The translations under genes and the position numbers were made by a program. Shown here piece after piece: positions 7,814 through 15,381 of a stretch of DNA of 64,000 bases. The notes under the pieces were generated by a model. It had not been told where the DNA came from and searched no databases. It was given only the letters and a program-made list of their open reading frames with translations. The stretch comes from an uncultured Bacilli bacterium (lineage in GTDB: Bacteria > Bacillota_I > Bacilli_A > ML615J-28 > CAG-313): NCBI GenBank assembly GCA_934140285.1, contig CAKPBI010000011.1:1-64000 (forward strand), in the 5' to 3' direction. The first letter of the stretch is position 1; each line of letters begins with the position of its first letter.

Positions 7814-8981
7814 ATATTATTCACCTACCAAAATATACTTTGGTAAAAATAGAGAAGATGAAGTTGGAAAAATAATTAAAGGCTATGGCTATAAAAAGAT
7901 CTTACTTCACTATGGAAAAGGCTCAATTAAAACTAATGGCTTATATGACAAAATAATGTCATTATTAAAAGCCGAAGGAATTGAAGTAGTAGAACTTGGA
8001 GGAGTAGAAGCTAACCCTAAGTTATCACTAGTAAAATCTGGAATTGAATTAGTAAGAAAAGAAAAAGTGGAAATGATTCTTGCGGTTGGAGGAGGTTCCG
8101 TTATTGACTCAAGTAAAGCTATTGCTTGTGGATACTATGCTGACTTTGACCCATGGCTTTTCAACATTCATGAAAAAACTCCAACTAAGGCACTACCGAT
8201 TGGTGTAATCCTTACGATCAGTGCAGCGGGAAGTGAACTAAGCAATTCTTGTGTAATAACTAATGAGGAAACCAAAGTAAAAAGTGGTTTTAACAATGAT
8301 ATAGTTCGTCCACTATTTAGTATTATGGATCCAACCCTAACTTTCTCAGTTTCTAAATTTCAAACGGGATGTGGTATTGTTGATATAATGATGCATACCC
8401 TTGAAAGATATTTAGTTGATGAAGGTCGTAATGAATTACAACTAAGTTTTTGTGAAGGCTTACTTCATTCTGTAATGGAAGCAGGTAAAGTTGTTATCAA
8501 CAATCCAAGTGATTATGAAGTAAGAGCAACCTTAATGCTTGCTAGTAGTTTTTCTCACAATGGCTTAACAGGAATTGGTAGTAAAATGTACTTCACAGTT
8601 CACAAAATTGAACATGAAATAAGTGGAATGTTTGATTATGTTGCGCATGGAGCTGGCCTATCAGTATTATTTATTGCATGGGCTAAGTATTTATACCAAG
8701 ATTATGATAAAATATTTAGTAGATTTGCTTATAACGTTATGGGGGTTTCAAAAGACGTTCCATCAGTAGCCGCAGCACTTGAAGGTATAACTAAACTTGA
8801 AGCATTCTTTAGATCACTTGGTATGCCAACAAAACTTGAAGAATTACATATTGATGAAAGCAAAGTTGAAGAAATGGCAAAAAGAATAACTAAAAATGAT
8901 ACCACATTTGTACCAGGGATAAAAAAATTAAATCTTTCTGATGTAATTAATATTTTTGAACTAACAAAAGGAGAACACTAG
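7800..8981 (+). CDS. Iron-containing alcohol dehydrogenase
   Basis: Group III metal-dependent alcohol dehydrogenase (NAD(P)H-dependent butanol dehydrogenase/YqhD-like). The N-terminal Rossmann half contains GGGSVIDSSKAIA for cofactor binding. The C-terminal helical half holds the metal ligand motifs (MMHTLERYL, HKIEHEISGMFDYVAHGAGL). Length is normal (393 aa). ATG 7800 is preferred because aaagga lies about 11 bases upstream; a TTG at 7779 is in frame but buried in the AlkD gene. It probably reduces aldehydes formed in fermentation or stress. The exact substrate cannot be read. Confidence 0.9.
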   Translation: MLNFEYYSPTKIYFGKNREDEVGKIIKGYGYKKILLHYGKGSIKTNGLYDKIMSLLKAEGIEVVELGGVEANPKLSLVKSGIELVRKEKVEMILAVGGGSVIDSSKAIACGYYADFDPWLFNIHEKTPTKALPIGVILTISAAGSELSNSCVITNEETKVKSGFNNDIVRPLFSIMDPTLTFSVSKFQTGCGIVDIMMHTLERYLVDEGRNELQLSFCEGLLHSVMEAGKVVINNPSDYEVRATLMLASSFSHNGLTGIGSKMYFTVHKIEHEISGMFDYVAHGAGLSVLFIAWAKYLYQDYDKIFSRFAYNVMGVSKDVPSVAAALEGITKLEAFFRSLGMPTKLEELHIDESKVEEMAKRITKNDTTFVPGIKKLNLSDVINIFELTKGEH

Positions 8982-8982
8982 A

Positions 8983-9573
8983 ATGACTAAAGAAGAAAGA
9001 AAAGCAAAAAGAAAAGAAAAAAGAAAGGGCTTCTTTAAAGAATTTGGTGAATTCATTAATCGTGGTAATGCCTTAGCACTTGCGATTGGTGTTATCATTG
9101 GTGGTGCTTTCACTAATATCGTGACCGCAATCAATAAGAATATTATTTCCCCATTAATTGCTTTAATTATTGGAGACACTAACCTTAGTGATTCATTGAT
9201 TACCGTTTTAAAATCACATAATATCGCAACCGAAACTGATGTTGCTAATGGTCTTGCAACAAATGTTGGTGATACACTAACGATACCTGTAAATGACATT
9301 GTTATTTCATGGGGTGCATTAATTCAAGCCGTTATTGATTTCTTACTAACTGCTTTAGTTTTATTCTTAATTATGAAAGTTGTAACAGCCATTGCTACTC
9401 GTGCTAAAGCTGCTGCTGAAAAACTAAAGAAAAAAGAAGAAGAATCAACCGAAACTGAAGAAGAAACAAAACCTGAAGAAAAGCCAGCAGAACCTGAAAT
9501 ACCTGCTGACGTACAATTATTAACCGAAATTAGAGATTTACTAAAACAACAACCAACTTCAGAGAAAAAATAA
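8983..9573 (+). CDS. mscL: Large-conductance mechanosensitive channel MscL
   Basis: Pentameric membrane channel opened by membrane tension under hypo-osmotic shock. FGEFINRGNALALAIGVIIG (residues about 17-36) is the gate-forming first helix, followed by GAFTNIVTAINKNIISPLI. The second helix (WGALIQAVIDFLLTALVLF) is near 107-128. At 196 aa it is longer than the usual 120-150: the external loop between helices carries extra residues (NLSDSLITVLKSHNIATETD region), and the tail is long, acidic and proline-rich. It follows the dehydrogenase by 1 base and has its own aaaggag. Confidence 0.93.
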   Translation: MTKEERKAKRKEKRKGFFKEFGEFINRGNALALAIGVIIGGAFTNIVTAINKNIISPLIALIIGDTNLSDSLITVLKSHNIATETDVANGLATNVGDTLTIPVNDIVISWGALIQAVIDFLLTALVLFLIMKVVTAIATRAKAAAEKLKKKEEESTETEEETKPEEKPAEPEIPADVQLLTEIRDLLKQQPTSEKK

Positions 9574-9583
9574 TCGTTATATT

Positions 9584-9612
9584 TTGACATATTTCGTAAA
9601 ATATGATAAAAT
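9584..9612 (+). promoter_or_regulatory. Vegetative promoter for the zinc-ribbon gene
   Basis: TTGACA (9584-9589), 17-base spacer, TAAAAT (9607-9612). It lies directly before the 9648 gene and its aaaggag. Confidence 0.75.
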
Positions 9613-9647
9613 TATATCGAAGTTATTATTAATAAAAGGAGACAGAT

Positions 9648-9992
9648 ATGGAAAAAACAAAGAAATGTCCTAAGTGCTTAAAAGTTCATCCTGAAAATGC
9701 AGAAACATGTGAATGCGGCTTTAAGTTTTATATTAAGCCAGTTGAAGATGAAATAGCACCAACAAACACTGTTGTTTTATATGATCCAGTTCCTTCATTT
9801 GTTTGGCGTTTAATCGCTACTATTCTTCCTCCACTTGGATTTTTCTTCTATTTTAAGTGGGTTGAAAAATGGCCAACTAGATCAAAAGAAAGTGGCCGTA
9901 CCGCTTTTGTTATGTCAATTGTATGGATGGTAGTAGCCTTAATTTTGTTATTTCTTGTAATTGGAATAAAAAATGGCGATGTATTAGTATAA
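9648..9992 (+). CDS. Zinc-ribbon membrane protein
   Basis: The 114-aa protein begins with a zinc-ribbon (CPKC at 8-11, then CECG near 25-28). A linker and two hydrophobic segments follow (about 62-78 and 92-112), separated by KWVEKWPTRSKESGR. Proteins of this build are common in Bacilli without known function. It has its own promoter (9584-9612) and terminator (9997-10027), so it is monocistronic. Confidence 0.75.
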   Translation: MEKTKKCPKCLKVHPENAETCECGFKFYIKPVEDEIAPTNTVVLYDPVPSFVWRLIATILPPLGFFFYFKWVEKWPTRSKESGRTAFVMSIVWMVVALILLFLVIGIKNGDVLV

Positions 9993-9996
9993 AAAT

Positions 9997-10027
9997 AACT
10001 GGATTAATTCAATCCAGTTTTCTTTTT
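9997..10027 (+). terminator. Rho-independent terminator
   Basis: Stem aactggatt / aatccagtt followed by ttcttttt, right after the zinc-ribbon gene. Confidence 0.85.
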
Positions 10028-10079
10028 AATAAATTACCTTCTAGATACTTTCCCTTTTTCAAAAAAAAGTATTATTTAC

Positions 10080-10108
10080 TTGCTAAAAAAAACAAAATAT
10101 AGTATAAT
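10080..10108 (+). promoter_or_regulatory. Promoter for rpmG
   Basis: TTGCTA (10080-10085), 17-base spacer, TATAAT (10103-10108), 24 bases before the L33 start. Confidence 0.75.
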
Positions 10109-10132
10109 AGATATGATTTAGGAGGTAACATT

Positions 10133-10288
10133 ATGCGTATTAATGTTTTATTAAAATGTACAGTATGTGGCGAAGAAAATTACCTTACACAAAAAAATAA
10201 ACGAAATACTCCAGATCGTTTAGAATATAAGAAGTATTGTCCACGTTGTAAAAAAGCTACTATTCATAAGGAAAAAAATAAAAAGTAG
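10133..10288 (+). CDS. rpmG: 50S ribosomal protein L33
   Basis: This short gene encodes 51 aa beginning MRINVLLKCTVCGEENYLTQ. The CTVC and CPRC pairs mark the zinc-binding (C+) form of L33. Other typical elements are the KNKRNTPDRLEYKKY segment and the Lys-rich end. The Shine-Dalgarno taggaggt is 6-7 bases upstream. A promoter precedes it and a strong hairpin terminator follows, so it is a single-gene unit. Confidence 0.93.
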   Translation: MRINVLLKCTVCGEENYLTQKNKRNTPDRLEYKKYCPRCKKATIHKEKNKK

Positions 10289-10293
10289 TATTA

Positions 10294-10325
10294 GAAAGAA
10301 CACGTTATTCGTGTTCTTTTTTTAC
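10294..10325 (+). terminator. Rho-independent terminator of rpmG
   Basis: Stem aaagaacacg / cgtgttcttt with a short loop followed by a T run. Confidence 0.93.
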
Positions 10326-10369
10326 ATTTTTTTCACTTTTATTTAGGTATAATATTATGGGTGAATAAA

Positions 10370-12037
10370 ATGGCAAAAGAAAAAACATCAACAATTGAAG
10401 AAAATAAAAAAGAATTTACGTTTTTATATGAAGTATTAGGGATTGTCGCAATCTTAATATCATTAATATCGTTAACAAGACTAGGGATTGTAGGTAAGTA
10501 TGGAATGTTAACCTTCCGCTTGTTATTTGGTGATTGGTATTTCATTTTTTTAGTTTTGTTGGCAGCTCTTGGCATTTATTTTTTATTTGTACATCGTAGT
10601 CTTCAAATAAAGAATATTAGGTATTTAGGCATTCTTTTAATACTTATTGCTTTAATTACTTTAACACACTTTTCCATGCATAATTTTGTCACAAAACTTG
10701 AAGGTAATGAACTTAGTAATACCTTTTTATTATATTTAGATTACTTTAAGAATGGAAGATCGGAAATGCTGGTAGGAGGAGGAATAATTGGAGCTCTACT
10801 ATTCTATTTATCTTACTTCCTTTTATCAAAGACGGGTACTATTATTGTTAATGTAATCTTAATTTTTGTTGGTTGTGTTTTTATTACCAAAAAAACAATA
10901 GTTGAGTTTTTTCAAATGATGGGAAAATGGTTCAAAAAGACCTTTGGTGGGGCAATGCATTTGTCATCTAATTTAAAAAAAGTTTTTAAAAAATTTAATA
11001 ATGATTATACTGTAAAAGAAAAAAACAATAAACAATATAAAATTAAGTACTTAAATGATTCTTCAATTAGTAGTAAAGAACAAGAAAGGGTAAGTCTTGA
11101 AAACTTAAAGAAAATTAAGAAAGCTTTAGACCATTTAAATATTTTTTACCAAAATGTTGATTACTTATTATGTAGTCATATTAGTGTATACTTTGTAAAG
11201 TCATTACAAAAGATTAATTTTGAAGTATTCAGAATTACCTTAAAGAAAACAATATCGGATCCTTTCTTAATAAGATATGATAAAGAACATAATATTGTAA
11301 TCATCGAAGTAAACAATAAAATAATTAATCATATCTCGATGAAACAAATAGTTGAGAAAAACTTAAGTGGGATTGTCCTTGGCCTTGATGACCGTAATGA
11401 ATACATCAATACTTTAGAAAATATTATTATTATTAGTGATAATAATAATTTGTATCGTTATTATCTTTCAACTTTAATTTTATATTCTCACTTTCTAACT
11501 AGATGTGAAAATGAAGACTATACTTTAATTGATTTAAATAATAATTTGAGTATGTTAAACTTTTGTGTTAATAAGTATGAAAATGAAATCACTTATTTTA
11601 AGACTTTAAAAGAAGAAGTTGATAAGATTATCGATAAACTAAATAAAGGTAATGCTAGTACAATCGAAGAATACAATAAGAAAAGTAAAGATAAGATAAA
11701 GAAAAACTATATTTTTATTAATGGCATTGAAAAGATTTATGACAATGAGGAAATTGTAAAAATATTTGAATACTTGTTAATGACCACAAATGTGATAGGA
11801 TTTCAAATTATTGTTGGTCTAACTAGTAATATGGCTTTAAAAAATGAAAAGATCCGTCTTTTTAACTATAAGTTATTCTTGAAAAATAATTTTGATTATA
11901 CCACAAATATTATTGGCTATGGAATGATGGATGTTATAAATAAAAATAGTGAAGGATTCTTAAAATATAAAGAAATGTTAATAAGATTAAATTTAGTTTT
12001 AATTACTCCAGAAGAAATAGATAAAATAAAAAAATAG
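10370..12037 (+). CDS. FtsK/SpoIIIE-like protein with degenerate ATPase domain
   Basis: The 555-aa product starts with a four-to-five-helix membrane domain (about 20-175) like the N-terminus of FtsK/SpoIIIE DNA translocases. A linker and a motor-like domain follow in the same order as FtsK: an alpha-domain-like region (ALDHLNIFYQNV), then LENIIIISDNNNLYRYYLST where FtsK has the Walker A segment ending GATGSGKS, then DYTLIDLNNNLSMLN (FtsK LLIDPK region). Next come ASTIEEYNKKS (FtsK NIEGYN region), YIFINGIEKI where Walker B with its DE pair should be, and IIGYGMMDVI (FtsK LLGRGDML) with ITPEEIDKI at the end. The Walker A Lys and Ser are Tyr and Arg, and the Walker B acids are gone, so ATP hydrolysis is unlikely. 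The gamma DNA-recognition domain is absent. GTG 10361 is an alternative start. The frame is intact, so this is probably a functional pseudo-ATPase. FtsK homology is my reading of motif order, not a search result. Confidence 0.65.
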   Translation: MAKEKTSTIEENKKEFTFLYEVLGIVAILISLISLTRLGIVGKYGMLTFRLLFGDWYFIFLVLLAALGIYFLFVHRSLQIKNIRYLGILLILIALITLTHFSMHNFVTKLEGNELSNTFLLYLDYFKNGRSEMLVGGGIIGALLFYLSYFLLSKTGTIIVNVILIFVGCVFITKKTIVEFFQMMGKWFKKTFGGAMHLSSNLKKVFKKFNNDYTVKEKNNKQYKIKYLNDSSISSKEQERVSLENLKKIKKALDHLNIFYQNVDYLLCSHISVYFVKSLQKINFEVFRITLKKTISDPFLIRYDKEHNIVIIEVNNKIINHISMKQIVEKNLSGIVLGLDDRNEYINTLENIIIISDNNNLYRYYLSTLILYSHFLTRCENEDYTLIDLNNNLSMLNFCVNKYENEITYFKTLKEEVDKIIDKLNKGNASTIEEYNKKSKDKIKKNYIFINGIEKIYDNEEIVKIFEYLLMTTNVIGFQIIVGLTSNMALKNEKIRLFNYKLFLKNNFDYTTNIIGYGMMDVINKNSEGFLKYKEMLIRLNLVLITPEEIDKIKK

Positions 12038-12052
12038 TCCGTAGACTATTTT
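12032..12052. terminator. Bidirectional terminator between convergent genes
   Basis: Stem aaatagtc / gactattt with a cgta loop at the junction of the FtsK-like gene (plus) and rarA (minus), overlapping the end of both. Confidence 0.7.
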
Positions 12053-13322
12053 AGTGTTTGTATGTTGATGATTTAGGAACACTTGGAAGTGGTTGCTCCT
12101 TTTTCATCTTTTCTATTTTTTGGTATCTTTCCATTAAGCCAATTTCAATATTGGAACTAGGTTTTGGATGATAGTACTTGCGGCCAAGGAGAGTATCAGG
12201 CATATATTGTTGATTTACCCAAGCTCCTTCATAATCATGGGGGTACAAATATGGAGTTTGATCAGGATTAAATGAGTAAGTATTTTTCAAATGAAGAGGA
12301 ATACTACCACTTAGTCCATTTTCAACATCTTGTAAAGCTTCATCCACCGCCATACATGCGGTATTAGATTTTGGAGAAAGTGCCATTTCAATAACAATAA
12401 CTGAAAGGGGAAGTCTAGCCTCAGGATTACCAAGTTCTCTAGCCGCATCACATGCTGCTTTAACACGTGGTCCAATGGTTGGGTTAGCAAGTCCAATATC
12501 TTCATAAGCAATACATAGTAGACGACGGCATAGACTTTGTAAGTCATCAGCGACAATTAAACGTGCTAAGTAGTGGAGTGCCGCATCAACATCACTACCA
12601 CGAATTGACTTATGGAGACCACTTAAGGTGTCATAATAGTTATCGCCGTTTGCGTCCATACTGACATTAGCTTTTTGGATTACCTTGTAAGCATCATCGA
12701 TGGTAAGATGGTTAGAAGTAGCAGTTTTAATTAAGGTTTCATAACTATTAATTAAAGTTCTAATTTCAAGGTTAGCCATCTTTACTAAGTAGTCATAAAC
12801 ATCTTCATCAATCTCAATATCACTACCAAGTAAACTATGAGCTCTAACTAATACTTTCTTTAAATCATCGTTAGTTAAGTCATGAAGACGATAAACATGA
12901 CAACGTGATCTAATGGCTGGATTAACCGCGTGATAAGGGTTAACCGTGGTTAAACCAATCATAATGACAGTTCCATTTTCAACATATGGTAACAAGTAAT
13001 CTTGGATATCTTTTTTCATACGATGAATTTCATCAACGATGATAATAGAGTCAGTGTAAAAACGTGATTCATTAATTATTTGTTTTAAAGTATCTTTATT
13101 ATCGGTTGATGCATTAAAGCGGAACCATTTATAACCACTCATTTTACATGTAGCTTCAGCAATTGTTGTTTTTCCACATCCTGGATTTCCATATAGGATG
13201 AAAGAAAAAAGACTTTTATTATTAATCATTCTAGTTAAAACCCCATCAGGTCCAACTAAATGATCTTGACCGACAATATTTTCATAACTATCTGGTCGCA
13301 TTGAGAATGCTAAAGGTTTCAT
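12051..13322 (-). CDS. rarA: Replication-associated recombination protein RarA (MgsA)
   Basis: AAA+ ATPase related to clamp loaders, acting at stalled replication forks. The Walker A is GNPGCGKTT (45-53) and the Walker B is IIIVDEIHRM (D97, E98). SRCHVYRLHDL includes the sensor/arginine-finger region. The C-terminal half has the RarA tetramerisation domain (AARLIVADDLQSLCRRLL-like sequence and DYEGAWVNQQYMP). Length of 423 aa is normal. The Shine-Dalgarno aggtggtg is placed 5 bases before ATG. Confidence 0.94.
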   Translation of the reverse strand: MKPLAFSMRPDSYENIVGQDHLVGPDGVLTRMINNKSLFSFILYGNPGCGKTTIAEATCKMSGYKWFRFNASTDNKDTLKQIINESRFYTDSIIIVDEIHRMKKDIQDYLLPYVENGTVIMIGLTTVNPYHAVNPAIRSRCHVYRLHDLTNDDLKKVLVRAHSLLGSDIEIDEDVYDYLVKMANLEIRTLINSYETLIKTATSNHLTIDDAYKVIQKANVSMDANGDNYYDTLSGLHKSIRGSDVDAALHYLARLIVADDLQSLCRRLLCIAYEDIGLANPTIGPRVKAACDAARELGNPEARLPLSVIVIEMALSPKSNTACMAVDEALQDVENGLSGSIPLHLKNTYSFNPDQTPYLYPHDYEGAWVNQQYMPDTLLGRKYYHPKPSSNIEIGLMERYQKIEKMKKEQPLPSVPKSSTYKH

Positions 13323-13360
13323 AGAATCACCACCTATTAATTATTTTACCATAATTTATT

Positions 13361-13398
13361 AAAAAAAACAAAAAGAAAACACCTTAATAGGTGTTTTC
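13361..13398 (-). terminator. Terminator of the YbjN-like gene pair
   Basis: Read on the minus strand, gaaaacacc / ggtgttttc with a 6-base loop followed by a long T-rich stretch, directly after the stop at 13403. Confidence 0.85.
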
Positions 13399-13402
13399 AT
13401 TA

Positions 13403-13831
13403 TTAGTTGTTTGGATATGTTAATTGAGAAAGTGGTACTAAAACTTTCTTAATCTTATCTGATAAGAAATGATCTAGTAAGAAGTCAATGTTCTCAACGG
13501 CAGCTTTTTCAGAACCAACAAAAATGTTATTTCTTAATTTTAAATAACCTTTTGAGCTAACATAAGCAGTAAGCCAAACTGATTCTTTATTAAAGTTGTT
13601 GATTAATTGTAATGCAGTATCACTTAAATCAAGTTTATCAAATGTAAAGCTAATAGAAATTAAACCATCATCATAAACATCCATAGCTACATAGATACCA
13701 TCATCATATGATTTACAAGTAATATCACATGCAACATCTAGATAATTTTCTTCATATTTATATTCGAAGTTTAATCCTCTTTTTTCGTTTAATGATTGTC
13801 TTAATTGTTTTTCAACATTTTTTAAATTCAT
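13403..13831 (-). CDS. YbjN-like protein, paralogue B
   Basis: The 142-aa soluble protein has the pattern of the YbjN / type III secretion chaperone-like fold: a helical start, then strands with DGIYVAMDVYDDGLISISFT and a central LQLINNFNKESVWLTAYV helix-strand, then a final helix. It is clearly paralogous to the gene 16 bases upstream (INNFNKESVWLTAYV versus YEFNENIAFLSAYV; VLVPLSQLTYPN versus YLVPLSNLTYSE). It probably forms an operon and perhaps a heteromer with it. The family has no firm biochemical role; the fold assignment is by eye. Confidence 0.55.
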   Translation of the reverse strand: MNLKNVEKQLRQSLNEKRGLNFEYKYEENYLDVACDITCKSYDDGIYVAMDVYDDGLISISFTFDKLDLSDTALQLINNFNKESVWLTAYVSSKGYLKLRNNIFVGSEKAAVENIDFLLDHFLSDKIKKVLVPLSQLTYPNN

Positions 13832-13847
13832 AAGATACCTCCGCTAA

Positions 13848-14345
13848 CTATTCTGAATAAGTTAAATTACTTAGTGGTACAAGATAACGTTTAATTGTGT
13901 CGTTACTTAAACTGTTAAGTGCACGTCTAACATTTTCCCAAATGTCGCCTTCATCAAGGTAAGCAACATTGTAATGAACAACAAGATATCCATCATCACG
14001 AACATATGCTGATAAGAAAGCAATGTTTTCATTGAATTCATAAAGCATTTGAACAACATTAGGTGTAACTCTTAATTTATCAAATACAAATTCGATACCA
14101 AAAGATCCTGAAGGGAAAACTAAGATCTTACAGAAGATATCGTCATTGTATGCATTGTGTGTGATGCTGTTAGTTACTTTTACATACTTACTACCATCAT
14201 CACTTGATTCAAGTTTACCTTCAAATTCAAGTCCAAATGTAGATTTTAGTGAACTTACTAAATTGTTTTTAACGCGTTGTAAATCCATCTTGTCGGATCC
14301 ACCGCCGCCGCTAAAGATGTTTTTAAAAAAACTACCTAAACCCAT
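13848..14345 (-). CDS. YbjN-like protein, paralogue A
   Basis: The 165-aa protein starts at MGLGSFFKNIFSGGGG; ATG 14345 is chosen because ggagg lies 5 bases upstream, and a GTG/ATG further upstream would overlap it. The N-terminal amphipathic segment plus Gly run looks like a membrane-surface anchor, missing from the partner. The rest matches the downstream paralogue through conserved SAYVRDDGYLVV and the C-terminal YLVPLSNLTYS. Transcription starts from a consensus promoter at 14375-14403, and both genes end at the 13361-13398 terminator. Confidence 0.6.
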   Translation of the reverse strand: MGLGSFFKNIFSGGGGSDKMDLQRVKNNLVSSLKSTFGLEFEGKLESSDDGSKYVKVTNSITHNAYNDDIFCKILVFPSGSFGIEFVFDKLRVTPNVVQMLYEFNENIAFLSAYVRDDGYLVVHYNVAYLDEGDIWENVRRALNSLSNDTIKRYLVPLSNLTYSE

Positions 14346-14374
14346 AAATACCTCCAATAGTTTAATATAATATA

Positions 14375-14403
14375 ATTATAGAACAAAATTAACTGAATGT
14401 CAA
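14375..14403 (-). promoter_or_regulatory. Consensus vegetative promoter of the YbjN-like pair
   Basis: On the minus strand TTGACA (14403-14398), 17-base spacer, TATAAT (14380-14375). Confidence 0.85.
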
Positions 14404-14450
14404 ATAAAATAACTAATTGTTCTAGAAAAGTTAAATAAATTATTCTATAA

Positions 14451-14524
14451 TGGTGCCCCATGCCAGAATTGAACTAGCATCTTATCATTACCATTGATAT
14501 ATTCTACCATTGAACTAAAGGGGC
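14451..14524 (-). tRNA. tRNA-Thr (GGT anticodon)
   Basis: Read on the minus strand, 74 bases fold as a cloverleaf: acceptor GCCCCTT / ATGGGGC, D-arm GTTC..GAAT, anticodon arm TATCA-ATGGTAA-TGATA, four-base variable loop and T-arm GCTAG-TTCAATT-CTGGC, then encoded ACCA. The anticodon at positions 34-36 is GGT (Thr, ACC/ACT). G1-C72 and C2-G71 agree with threonine identity. The acceptor stem has one T-T mismatch at 6-67, and the D-stem and T-stem each contain a wobble pair. Confidence 0.85.
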
Positions 14525-14691
14525 TTTATCTAAAGCATTTATATTATATCAAAAAAATAAGAAAAATACATAATAATTACACATTTTAATTTAACATTGT
14601 TAATATTATTGCTATTTGTTAGCCATTTTTCTTTAAAAAGTAAAAAAATATGATATAATATATTATGTTAAAATGTAAAAAGGAGGCTTCT

Positions 14692-15381
14692 ATGTATCAA
14701 TTACTAATTGTTGATGATGAAAAACAAATAAGAGAATTAATAAAGAAATATGCCATACATGTTGGCTATCAAGTACTAGAAGCTGACAATGGTCTTTCAG
14801 CAATTTCGATGATTAAAGAAAATCCGATTGATTTAGTTATTATGGATATCATGATGCCTGAACTTGATGGATATTCAAGTGTCAAACAAATCAGAACCTT
14901 TAGTAGAGTACCTATCATTATGCTTTCTGCTCGAAGTGAGGAGTATGATAAACTATATGGATTTGATCTTGGCATTGATGATTATGTTACTAAACCATTT
15001 TCACCAAAAGAATTAATGATGAGAATTAATGCGGTACTCATGAGAACCCATCCTAATACAACAAAGTTAGAAGATGTTAAACATTACTATGAGTATGAAT
15101 CTTTAAAAATTGACTTAGACGCAAGAATTGTCTATGTTGATAATGTTCGTGTCGACTTGACTTTAAAAGAGTATGAAATCTTGTTTTATTTAACTAATAA
15201 TGCGAATGTCGCAGTAACAAGAGAACAACTTCTTGATAAGGTTTGGGGTGAAAGTTTTGATAAAGATGACCGAACTTTAGATACTCATATTAAGTCACTA
15301 AGGAAAAAAATAGGGAAATATTCGAATAACATTATTACAATAAGAAGGGTGGGATATCGCTTTGAAACTAAACAAAATTAG
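14692..15381 (+). CDS. OmpR-family response regulator (CssR-like)
   Basis: The 229-aa regulator has a receiver domain with the acidic pair D8-D9, phospho-acceptor D52 (VIMDIMMPELDG) and K103 region (DYVTKPFSP). A winged-helix DNA-binding domain follows (LTLKEYEILFYLTNN, then RTLDTHIKSLRKKIG and RRVGYRF). ATG 14692 follows aggagg by 6 bases; the in-frame ATG at 14665 lies upstream of it. The gene overlaps the kinase start by 20 bases. The HtrA gene downstream suggests a secretion-stress response like CssRS of Bacillus subtilis, which is inference from context. Confidence 0.92.
   Translation: MYQLLIVDDEKQIRELIKKYAIHVGYQVLEADNGLSAISMIKENPIDLVIMDIMMPELDGYSSVKQIRTFSRVPIIMLSARSEEYDKLYGFDLGIDDYVTKPFSPKELMMRINAVLMRTHPNTTKLEDVKHYYEYESLKIDLDARIVYVDNVRVDLTLKEYEILFYLTNNANVAVTREQLLDKVWGESFDKDDRTLDTHIKSLRKKIGKYSNNIITIRRVGYRFETKQN

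Noticed and set aside
14451..14524. tRNA as a phage or island attachment site
   Set aside because: No integrase gene and no repeated tRNA 3' end were seen nearby.
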